Source of the DNA: Sphagnum compactum
Taxonomy: Eukaryota > Bryophyta > Sphagnopsida > Sphagnales
NCBI GenBank assembly: GCA_965153455.1
Contig: OZ234497.1
Coordinates: forward strand, 12,338,001-12,402,000
DNA: 64,000 nucleotides
Direction of reading: 5' to 3'
In this document: piece by piece, positions 35,101-45,842 of the stretch
Layout: every line of letters begins with the position of its first letter
Numbering within the stretch: the first letter of the stretch is position 1
Position numbers and translations under genes: made by a program
The notes under the pieces: model-generated
What the model was told of the DNA's origin: nothing
Databases searched by the model: none
Seen by the model: the letters and a program-made list of their open reading frames with translations, nothing else

Positions 35101-38100
35101 TATTACTTTTGGGACCATAAAAAATAAAATCTACAATTTAAAATAAAAAAACCTTTCCATTGAAAACAAAATGGCAATATATTTTTTGAAATTTTCAACC
35201 CATACATTTCATGTTTTACATATTACCTAACCATTGACTCATGACTTTGTGCTAGTGGATTAAAACCTTTCTAAAATGAAGTAATAATTGCACCTAGTGA
35301 TGTTGAAAAAGATTGATGGGATAAACAATGTAGTTGCAAATATGATCAACCTATTTGCAACTATTACCTAGTACCCATGTTTTACTAACTATGTTATAGG
35401 TAATAATACAAACATTTAATAATATTATTATATTAATACATAGCAACAATAATATTATTGTTGTTGTAGCTAGTAGCCTAGTTTAATTATAGGTTGTGTA
35501 TAATAAATAGGCATATTATCTAGATAACTTTGTTATATTATCTTGAATGTATTAGGTATACTAACCTATGTGTATATCATTAATTGCATGTTAATTGCAC
35601 ACACAATCGTATAGCCCAAAAAATATACATCATGAATTATGTAACTATAGGCATGATTAATTTAGTTGTAAAAGACAACTAGTTGCACATAATTGCAAAA
35701 TGATTGATTGCATATGACAAGATTTCTTCTAGTCAAATAGGCTAGGTAGATAGGTTACTTAACTTAAGTAGGTGGGCTAGGTAATTAGCCTACCTACCTA
35801 CTTAACATGCAAACTTAACACACCTACTGAAAGCCCACCTAGCTTAGGTACTTAGGTTAAGTACATGTATGTTATTAGGTGTGTGTCCTAGGCTAGGTGG
35901 TTAGGTAGGTAATTAGGTAGTTAAATTAATATATTAAGTAGGTAAAGTAAACTAATTAGCCTGAGGTAACTAAGGCCCCCTTTACATTATGGTGAGGGAT
36001 TGTGACCATGGAAATATTGAAAGATTTCAAAACACATTCAAAGATTGTCCCATGGAAATTCAAAAATCATTTTTGTGGGCTTTGGTTGTGAAATATAATC
36101 TAAAGTGATAAAAAACTTTGTTGAAATACCTTAACATAGTAGTATATTGTGATTCATATTAATTAGTTGTGAAAACCCCCAAAGTTTTTTTATTTTTTAT
36201 TTTATATGATGGGCATCTTTGTTTGGCCATCAAAAAATCAAAATCAAAATCAAGCTTTGGATAGTCCGAAAATAGATATCCTTTGGGTTGGATATATAGG
36301 TTTTCATGGGATAAAATGAAGATATATTGGGAACTTGATAAACATGTTGGAATTTAATGAGAACTTGATGGGAACAGTACAATAGGAACAACAAAAATCT
36401 AACACCCCCATTTGCCCCAAAAGACAAAAAATTTGGGCCCTTGGTGCATACTACTTCACTTTCTTGGTTACAAGAATTTTTTTTGCATACCTATGTTCTT
36501 TGCCATTTTTGACCTAGGCAAATGGCTTGGAGAACTATGGGTGAATGTTATAAGGAAGGCAAAAAAAAAAAACATTTTAGACCAATTGTGGTTTTTTGGG
36601 CTCATTTAACGAAATTTGCGTAGGCCCACCTCAAATACAATCCAAATTTTTTGCCTTTTAAAGTTCCATTACTCATTTTATGTTTCATTGTTCAAAACTT
36701 GATGCAAATTGATGATGTTTCAAAAGTCCTTTTGCATGTTCTAAACAATTATGCCCAATGGATTAATTTTTTCAGACATCATTTTTCCTATCAAATGTGC
36801 ACCATTCCTTCTCAAAATTGGAGAGGATATTAACATTGATAATAATTATTAAAAAAACACTTAAAATTGATAAATTTTATTTTGAAATGCATTTGAACAT
36901 ATTTGTTTTAAACATGTTTTTGATTTGAAAGTTATGAATTTTGAAAATGTGTCTTTAACAAAAGTTATTCATTTTTGTGTTATTTAAAACATGGATACAT
37001 TATATATATATATATATATAACACAACTGTAAATTGGTTATGAAAGTCATGATTTCTTGCAATGAATGGAAAATTTTACACAAACATGTGGTTCAAGCTA
37101 TTTTGTGAGTCATGTTTACATTCAAATTTATTTTGGTTACATTTTACATTTATTGGATTTAGGGGTTTTTTGGCTGCATGATCATTTTAAATGAAGTGGG
37201 GGTGTACGAGGGGAAAGTTTTAGTGTTCGTTGTTGAATGGTGGGGATTTTTGTTCTTCATTGTTGTTGGTTTTGGAGAACTTATGAATTGATATATTGAA
37301 ATGTGTGAAAAAATGTTGAAGATGTGTATGCATATTTGAATTGTCAACTGAGTGGCAAAGGTTGACACTAATGTTGGCAAGCTATTGATTTTTTCATAAT
37401 ATTACTAGGTAGGTTATTTTTATAAAAAAATTGGATGTTAGTTAGGTTATCAATATTTTTTTGTAATTACTATTAATTACGCATGAGGGTAGGTTTTGAG
37501 ATACTTGGTTGATAATTGCCAATTTTACACTAAATATAAGGTTTAAAATTTGAATCTAAATTATAATAATAATTTTTTTTTCTATCATATAAAAAACTAG
37601 TGTTTTTATAACCTACTTTGATGATAAGTAGTTCATTCAAGTAGGTTATTAAAATTTGAAAATTCCATAACAAAATAACTAATGGGTTATCAAAAATTCA
37701 ATAATTGACTAATATAATATTGATATTTAGGTTGATAACTAGGTCAAAATTCAATAATTAACCAACATTGATTGACTCATGGGTTGTGGAGCATGAAAGG
37801 CCATCATGTTATTAAATGAAAACCAATTAAAATTTTGATCTTCAAGTTTTGAAGTCTAATAGGCTTGTAATATAATATGTCCATATTTGTTGTCTATTCA
37901 TTGTATTTTATTTGTGTTGTTTATATGAAGACAAGGAATTTTCTGAAGCCCAACAGATGTTTGTAAACCAATGTTTGTTGAATTTGTTAATTACAAATTG
38001 TATAACTAGTGTGCGCAAAATTTGTTAATTATACGTTACATTTTGACATTTTTTTGTGTGAGTTTACTATTTAAACTAGCATTGTCTTTAATTCTTGTTG

Positions 38101-38959
38101 TTTTGTTTCTATCATTTTTTATTTTTTGTTTTGTTTTGTGAAAGTTCAATTTTGTGTTATGAAAGTTTGTTGAAATCTAGTTGTTTTTTCTTAGCTTGTG
38201 TGCACCTAGTTTGTTAATTGTAGAGTACAATTTTAATGTTTAATTGATAACTTCACCTCACTTTATTAGGGTGTTTTTGTTATGTTGTACATTTGTGTCC
38301 TCATGTGTTAATGCCATCTTTTAATGTTTGATTTTCAAATTAACAAATGGAGGTCTATCATTAAATGCCAAATGTAAAGAGTGAGTGAGATGAAAAAATG
38401 CAAATGTTTAGAGGGAAATGTATGTGTATGTTGTGTTATGTTTTTTTTTTGGGTCTAATTTTTTTGGGAAATGTTTTTATGTTCTTGTCATGCATGTGAA
38501 TCCTTTTGATCCATGGAATAACATAACAATGCTTGTTATAAGCATGGAACAACGAGGTAGTTGTTGATTTTATGCAAGACTCAAGTCTTTGTATAGCACA
38601 AATTCCATATAATTGTTCATCATGGAACATTTTTGTGAATGTAGATATAACAAATGATTTTGGATGGACTTGTTGAATGTAGTTTTGCTATCTTTCATTT
38701 CAATTTTTTCATTTTTTCTTTAGCAAGTTGTTCATGGCAATATGACTTTATTGATTTGTTGATCTCATGGTTCTCATGATGTGTTTATCACCCTATTCTT
38801 ATGGGCTTTTGTTAGAATGATTATGTTTGCCTTGAATTTTAAAGCTAAATTTATTACATTCTTAAATTTTGATATTGTTGTTATGTGACAAAATTATATT
38901 TACATACAAGAAATTGTTTGTTGGTTAAATATTTTAGTAATTTTGCAAGAAAATATTAC
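32106..38959. other. Long AT-rich spacer
   Basis: Nearly 7 kb without a recognisable gene. It contains a (TA)n tract at about 37000-37020 and clusters of TAGGTAGG / CCTACCTA phrases around 35740-35980 that can pair with each other. A minus-strand frame at 34167-33907 reads protein-like but matches nothing I know. Confidence 0.4.
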
Positions 38960-39420
38960 AAAATGGCCAATTGTAAACATCTAGATGATGCTTCATATGT
39001 GTTACATGAATTGTGTAAAGAATGTCTTAGAATTTTTTTTATTTAGTCCAATTTTATTCCTTCCCACCATTTTTTGAAATGTGTTTAAAGATTTTGCAAT
39101 GTTTCGTTTAGCCTCAATATGTTTGTGTAAATCATGATCATATGTATTTGTTTTATTATAATCCCTTAATTGTGCCACACATTTAGTTATAAGCATCCAA
39201 TTGATGTTTCATATATGTATTGCATAGATTATACAATAATGGTCATAGAAGTAAATTGTGCAATCCAATTTTTGTTATTTTTCACCAATTTTCCAAAGGT
39301 GTTTGAAGATTCTCCCATTATTTCTTTCAACTTGCATGTGTTTGATTAAGTCATGGCCATCCATATGCATTTGATTGTAATTCAATGACATCCCCTCTTC
39401 ATGCCCTTTAAACATTTTGG
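38960..39420 (-). repeat. Degenerate ~230-bp tandem duplication with protein-level similarity
   Basis: Two adjacent copies lie at about 38960-39190 and 39195-39420. On the minus strand they read related peptides: NYNKTNTYDHDLHKHIEAKR in one, and NYNQMHMDGHDLIKHMQVER in the other. Each is followed by a Lys-rich stretch and then by a NxxLDVYN / NINWMLIT phrase. The conservation is better seen in protein than in DNA, which hints at a repeated domain of an old, now broken gene. The family is unknown. Confidence 0.5.
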
Positions 39421-40499
39421 TGTGAGTTAAAGTCATTTGTATAAACTTTCTTGTAATATCCTCTTCACACTTTTCAAATATTTTGCTATGTGGTGTACAA
39501 TTAAATTGCGAACTATTTTATTTTTGTGATATTCCAAGGTTTGATGTGTTTTGTAAGAGATGTGACAAAACAAATCAAAAGCCTCGATTAGAAGGAAGTT
39601 GGGTAGTGTACATATTGTGATCATTGTGGGCATTTGGGGAGATTTATTAGCATCATCAAGTTTTGCACTACATGAAAGGTTCATGTTACCCTAGATGATA
39701 AGTTGTTTGTGTTCATGTTTTAAAGTTCTATCTTTGAGAATATTTGAATTGGTGTATTTTAATGAGATTGTTTGACTATGTTTTGACATAAAGAGGTTAT
39801 GAAAAAATTACAATTAGTTTTTTTTTTGTGGCTTTAGATTTGATATTTTCTTTAGGTATTTTGAATAAGAAAGTTCAAATGAAACAAATGTGGAGAAAGG
39901 ATACTTAAAACCAAACTAGTTATAAAATGTATCATTTAATGGGGTTCTTAACATGTCTTTTGGGCTAATATAGATGTATAATGTGATTTTTTACATGTGA
40001 CAAAAGATCCTTGCATGTTTTTAAATTATTCGCATTGTTTTAACTACAGAGCCCATGTACACAACTTGGTGGTGTTAGATTTTGGAATGGAAAACTTGAT
40101 CATTTAAAAAATTATACATGAATTTTTTATACACATAAAATCATGACATCTTTTTGTCACGTCATGTCATTTTAAAATGGAAATAGATATTGGTTATAGG
40201 GTTAAAGTACATTGTAGGGGACCCCTTAAATTGTGCATCATTGTATATATATGTGTTAAGTGGTGCATTTTAAAACTCCAAAATGTCATTTTTATGAAAG
40301 AATTTCACAATGTTTTTGAATATTATGATAGTTCATCCCATAAAGAAATCAACATATTATGTGATGTTAAAATATATTTGTTCAAAAATAATAGGTATAT
40401 CATTTTGTACACATGACATTATTTAATTTTCAAATGAAAAAGATATTTACTGTAATGGTTTTTAGTTTTTGGCTAAAGTCAGTTGGTTGGTAGAATTAT
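39421..40499. other. AT-rich spacer
   Basis: Frames at 39684-39433 (minus) and 40177-40416 (plus) have no motif. The minus frame is directly upstream of the duplicated segment at 38960-39420 and could belong to the same relic. Confidence 0.35.
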
Positions 40500-42750
40500 A
40501 ATGCTTCCATTTGTAGTTTTTTGCATTTAATGTTTTATTTTAAGGTTCATTATAATTTAAAATTTCAATTTTGGTTATAATTCATGATTTTAGGTCACAT
40601 ATTTGAATTTAGGATTTTAAACCTATAAATTAAATTTGGGTTTAAATTTGTTGTTGAGATTACAATTGATAATTGATAATTTAAAGTAGCTTACATTTAA
40701 GGTTTCATTTTCAATTTCAAATAAAGAAATGTTTTTTAATGTTTTAGTGTAGCTTTTTAATTTAATTTTAATTTTAATGTTTCAATTACATAGTTGCAAG
40801 TTTCAAAGGGTTAAGATATCTAGTTGGTGTTCAAATTTTTGGTTTTAATATAAGGTTTAGTTTGGAATTTCGTGTTCAAATTTAGGCTTTTGAATCCTTT
40901 TAGTTTGGAGTTTTAAATTGAAATTTCAAGTTAAGATTTAAAATTAAGTTTTAATTAACAATTTCAATTTGAATTTAAAATTTTTTATTTTAATTTGTGA
41001 TATAAATTTAAGTTTAAGTTTAAGATTTGAATTTAGGTTTTAAGTTTGTACCTTTGTTTTTGACATTAATTTGGGCTTGAATTTTGATCAATTTAAGATT
41101 TTAGTTTCTAATTTAAATTTATAATCTAGATATATCATATTATGGTTTAAGGTCTAAGTTAAAACTTCACCAAACAATTTTTTTATCAAGTGTTAATTTA
41201 GGCTTAGGTTTAAGCTTTAGGTCATTTGTTGAAATTAGGTTCTTAATTTATGTTTTAATTTTACTTTCATTTGGATTTTAGGTGTTTAAACCTTAATTTT
41301 TGAAATTTTACTTTAGTTTCTAATTTCATATGAACATTTGAGGATTTTATTTCATTTTCAATTTAGGATTTTGAATTCCATATTTATAAATTTCATAGGG
41401 TTACAATTCTTTTAAAGTTTTATATTAAGGTTTAGCTTTTCAAATTTAGGTTTTAGTTTATGTATGACAATTAAATTATAAGTTCAAGTTTTAATATTTC
41501 AAATTTAGGATTTAGAATTTCATTTTAGGCTTTTATGTTGTGGTTTTATGAGTCTAATTTAAGTTTAAATTTAAAGTTTTAGATTTTATTTTATGGTTAG
41601 ACTTTATGTTAGTTAACATGATCAAACTTGTAATTTTAATTTGATATTAAAGTTATTTGTTGGGATGTTTGAGGTTCTAATAATGGCAAGGTTTGCATTT
41701 ATGTTTAAATTATACATAAAGATAATGTATTTGAAAACTATCATGTATTTAGAATTTTGCATAATATTTGAATTTGTAATACATGTTTAGGTTTGAAGAT
41801 TGAGGTCCATTCATGTTTATTTTCAAGTTGGCATTTTTAGTACTTTGTTTCAATTTGACATGTAGAACTTTATGATTTTGCATGGCATGCATATGTCACA
41901 ATTACAAGTAATATCATAATGGTACATGGTCTTGTTTTATGTTGAAATTTCAAATTTTACCTTAATATAGGGTTTCACATTTGAGTTTACATTTTAGGTT
42001 TTAAGTGTGGGGTTTGAATTTGAATTTCTATTTGATTATAGGTTAAATTTTTCATTCAATAAATGCAAGTTTCATTATATTTTAGATTTTTGGTTTTAGT
42101 TTTAAGTTCCAAAATTTCAATTTAAGATTCAATTTAAGGTTTAAGAATCTAGTTCCAATTTAAAGCTTAAGATTTCCATTTAAGGTTTATATTTTTAATT
42201 TTAGTTCGAGATTTTAGTTTCATTATAAATTACAATTACAATTTTATTTGCAATTGAAAGGTTTCAAATTTGAATTTAGCTTGTGAGGGTTTTAGTTTAT
42301 GCTTTAGGTGTTCAATTGGCATATGTTCAAGGTTTTAATTTGAATTTTAGTTTGAGTTTGAGTTTTGATTTATAGTCTAAAGTTTAGATGAAAGGGTTAG
42401 GGTTTCAATATCAATTTATGGTATTAATTTTAGTATTGATTTAAGGCTTAATATTTGAATTTCAACTGAATTTAAATGTTGAAAATTTCACAACATGTTA
42501 AGAATTTAATTGAACATTTTTAAATTTTATATTCTAGGTCCAAACGTAGGGTTTGAGGTTTTTATTTCAATTTTGGGTTTAAACTTTCCATTTTAGACAA
42601 AGATTTCATTATAATTTTACTTTACATTATGTATTTAAGTTTAGGATTTCATGTTTCATTTAAAGGTTTTTAAAAAACATAATTAGGTTTTTGATTTATT
42701 TTAAATTAAGTTTAAGGTTTTAGTTTAAATATAAGGTGTCAATTCATTAT
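40500..42750 (+). repeat. 2.2-kb strand-asymmetric degenerate repeat (TTTAGG / AATTT phrases)
   Basis: The plus strand is built from endlessly varied phrases such as TTTAAGGTTT, AATTTAGG, TTTTAGTTT and TTCAAATTTAGG. C is almost absent over long stretches while T and G dominate. No fixed period is obvious; spacing of the TTTAGG-like cores is about 18-25 bases. It could be a heavily mutated minisatellite, perhaps from a TTTAGGG-like seed. Confidence 0.6.
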
Positions 42751-43128
42751 GCTAATTTGCCCACATTTGCAATTGGTTAGTGCAATTGTCACATGATTAT
42801 AAGCAACAAATTGCAATTGCTTCCTATTTCTTGTAATTCCAAACCAACAAAATTGACAACAATAAATTACAATAAGGACTAGTTGCACTAGTCATACCAA
42901 CTTAATTCTAATACCTTTCAATTGGTATAATAGGTTTGTTGACATGTATGTTTGCAATGGTCTATCATCTATCTGTGGTCAAATTGCAAATCCAACTCTA
43001 TCACAATTATTTTGGTTTTCATCTTTGTCATTTGATTGAATTGTTTATTATAATCAAGCTAGATAAAAAAAGGCAATGGGACTTCATATGGTCCCAACAC
43101 AAATTTGCCCTCTACAAGGTTTAATGAT
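42751..43128. other. AT-rich spacer
   Basis: A short plus-strand frame (42936-43124) shows no motif. Nothing else is recognised. Confidence 0.4.
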
Positions 43129-43289
43129 TTTACACCATTTTAACAATGTGTTCAAGATTAAGTGCTAATCAAGTGTTCATGTTGATACGATGTTATGATG
43201 ATTAAACATTGTGTTACAATACCATGACAACATTATGTTAATATTTTATCGACATTTAACCTTGAACACATTGTTAAAATGTTGTAAAC
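43129..43289. mobile_element. Small MITE-like element with ~30-bp TIRs
   Basis: ATTTTAACAATGTGTTCAAG at 43137-43156 is matched perfectly in reverse complement at 43261-43280. Weaker pairing extends outward (TTTACACC / GTTGTAAAC) and inward (ATTAAG / TTTAAC). The whole is about 160 bases with a short AT-rich centre and no coding capacity. Target duplications could not be fixed. Confidence 0.7.
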
Positions 43290-44540
43290 ACACATATACC
43301 TAAAAGGTGAAGGGGGCAAGTTTGTGAGGGCTTTGTCCAAAGTTTACTAGATTTGATCATGACCATTCATTTTTTTCCTTTGTGATGGCCATCTAGCAAC
43401 TAGGTTGGACAATTGGTAGACTTGATTTGGTTGTCCAAGGTTGACCTAATTTGATCATTGTTGTTTGATTATTATTATTATTATCTATACTCGAATTGAA
43501 TTGAATTTTTAGACAACCATACAAAAGTGATTGGGTTGGACATGAGGGGTGATTGATTTGATTTGGGCCATCCAAGGTAATTGGATTATATTGTGGCTAC
43601 TTGTTTTTTTTGGGGAAGCTTTTCATTCATCCAAGTCAAAATGTAAATGTTTCTTGTAAGATGAAATTCACCATTTTAGTTGAAAGTTCAACTTAGGTGA
43701 CAAACATGTCATTTGGAGTCATCCAAATGTTGCACTAAATTAAAATGCAATTGCATAATTGTTGATGAAGAAACATGTTGAACATTCCACACGAAAATAT
43801 AGTGAATGTTGATTTGACCCTAATGTAATTATAGTCGTAACTGACTTAGTTAATCCTAATTGTTGATGTGGATTTTTCAAAATAAAAATAAAAATATAAG
43901 TATAAAAATTTAATGACATGCAACAACTATTTGCAATGTGGATAGTTGGAAAAAGGGCGTAATTGATGTAGTGGTTCCATTTATGATTTAGAATTTTAAG
44001 TTGAATTTTAAGTTGGGTTTTATGTATAAGTTTTAGTGTCCTTTTAAAATTGTTCCAATTAATTTAAAATATTGTGTTATTTTCCCAAGGTACATTTTAT
44101 TGGTTTTATTTACTTATTAATACAAACATATGAATAATGTTTCATAGATATATATTGGATAAATGTTGTTAATCATCTAGTAATAGGGGTTGAATTATCA
44201 AAAGTTGGTTTGGGTTTACTAAATAAATATTTGTAAAATATAACATTTGTTAACTAAACATATTCAAAAACTTAAATTGAAATTGCAATGAACAAAATCT
44301 GAAATACAATTTCAATTTTTTTTCTTGGTATAACTATCAATACTTAAAAAATGAAAAATTAAAAAAATTCCAAATTAATAAGGTTAAATATTAAATATGC
44401 TACTATAAAATAGTACCCAAAAAAATCCTTGTATTTATTTTAAATATTTGAAACATTATTAAGTCATATGAAATGAATTATTAATCATGTTTTATCTTTA
44501 TTCTTAATGATTTAAATATAATTAATAGAACAACGTGGAT
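43290..44540. other. AT-rich spacer upstream of the psq gene island
   Basis: No gene is seen. Composition changes sharply at about 44540, where the gene island begins. Confidence 0.45.
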
Positions 44541-44577
44541 GAAACCACAAAGATGTAAAAAGTGGGAATTCGGTCGG

Positions 44578-44600
44578 TCTCGTGTTCGAACCCGGCGAGA
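44578..44600 (+). repeat. tRNA T-arm-like relic
   Basis: TCTCG, then GTTCGAACCC (a box-B match), then CGAGA form a T-arm-like stem and loop. No matching D-arm or acceptor stem is found upstream. It is probably a tRNA-derived repeat fragment at the edge of the gene island. Confidence 0.45.
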
Positions 44601-44708
44601 CACAAAAACGGTTATGGGGTCACTTTCTTCTGCCCCTGACGAATCTGCCCGTTCGCCGTCTTCCTTCCCGCCGGAGTGCCGGAGCGGGCGACGCCGAAAA
44701 CACCAAGC

Positions 44709-44730
44709 GGGGGGGGGGGGGGGGGGGGGG
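44709..44730 (+). repeat. Uninterrupted G22 tract
   Basis: Twenty-two consecutive G bases lie about 1.1 kb upstream of the start codon of the psq-array gene. Length in the source molecule may differ, because such runs are difficult to sequence. Confidence 0.9.
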
Positions 44731-45842
44731 CTGACGGGGAGGCGCTCATCAGACCCTAGCGCGCTCTCTCCTCTCCTCTCGTCCGGTGTTGTTGCCGCTT
44801 GCTGTGTTGCAATTTCTTCTTTTGTCAATTGTGCTACCCCAAATCCAGTTCGTTATTTGCGATTCGCGTCGAGATTTCACGGGGGCCCCTTATGCGTACA
44901 AAAAAAACCAGGTGCCATTTGCTGCCAAATTGGCTCATGTTTTGTGCTTTCTGTGTCCATCTATTGCTGTTGTTGTTGTTGTTGGTCGTGGGTGGTGTTT
45001 TGATTTTGTTGCTATTGTTGTTGTTGGGCTTTTTTGCGGTCTTTCTATGTGCACACACACATTCCTTCATAGTCGTGATTTTACTAGTTTGGTTTCGCTT
45101 GTTTGCAGTTTCTTTCAGGATTGATAAGGTGGTCCGTCCGTGTTCCCCTTTGCGGCAGTCAGGGTTTGATGACGGCGAGAGGTTCGCAAGGGAGGAGGGG
45201 GTGGTTGTTGTTGTTGGTTGGGATAAGCGGGTTGAGATTCTCTTGACTGTGGAATACACAGTGGAAAGCTTTCTTCAAGTTTCGAAAAGCTCTCGTTGTT
45301 GTTGTGTTCGAATGTACTCTTTGTAGATAGAAAAAGGGGTTTTCATCGTGTTTTGTAATCAGTGTGTCCTCCGTGTTTGCTGAGAAGGGAGGGAGATAGG
45401 GGTCTTCTAGATTTACGGCAATGACACTGTCTGGTTTTTGAATGCGTGCGCGCAACTGTTGTGTGTTTGGGTGTCTGTTTGTTTTTTGTTTTTTTTGTGT
45501 GTGTGTTGGGTTTTCGGGTTTCGGAGTACTGCTACTGTTCGGAGTCGAGATTGAGCCTGGTGTTTGTGTCTGGGGCTTTTGACAAGTGATGGTTGTTCAC
45601 TAGGGTGTATCTGTTCGTGGTTTCTTTTGTAGTTCCATGTGCAAATTTGATGTTCGGGGATCACCGATGAGTGTTTCTCAACTCTTGGGTTTCATTCAGA
45701 AAGCCACCCTGTTCTGTCTTCTGTGTGACTCTTTTTTCTTTGTACTTATCATCAGTCAGTCTCTTCCATTCACACATTTTCTTTCGGGTTTTGATTGTTA
45801 GCCGGTTTTCCATGCAATTGTTGGTGCTGTACTTTGTGCACA

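Larger units (their letters stand above)
44541..45842 (+). promoter_or_regulatory. Promoter and long 5' leader of the psq-array gene
   Basis: A GC-richer island starts at 44540. It contains CpG-rich sequence (44560-44780), a 22-base poly-G tract, and then a T/G-rich leader with (GTT)n near 44965-45020 and 45200-45300. CTTGTTTGCAG at about 45099-45109 and TTTCTTTCAG just after it are possible acceptors of a leader intron. The many overlapping frames here (for example 44799-45326) are low-complexity and lack motifs. The start of transcription cannot be fixed. Confidence 0.45.

Noticed and set aside
44799-45326. A 175-codon frame in the leader of the psq-array gene.
   Set aside because: Low-complexity Leu-rich content from (GTT)n and T-rich leader DNA, with overlapping frames on both strands and no motif.
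45795-45842. Sixteen extra codons upstream of the psq-array gene in the same frame.
   Set aside because: This stretch begins with TTG rather than ATG. The first in-frame ATG, with good context, is at 45843.
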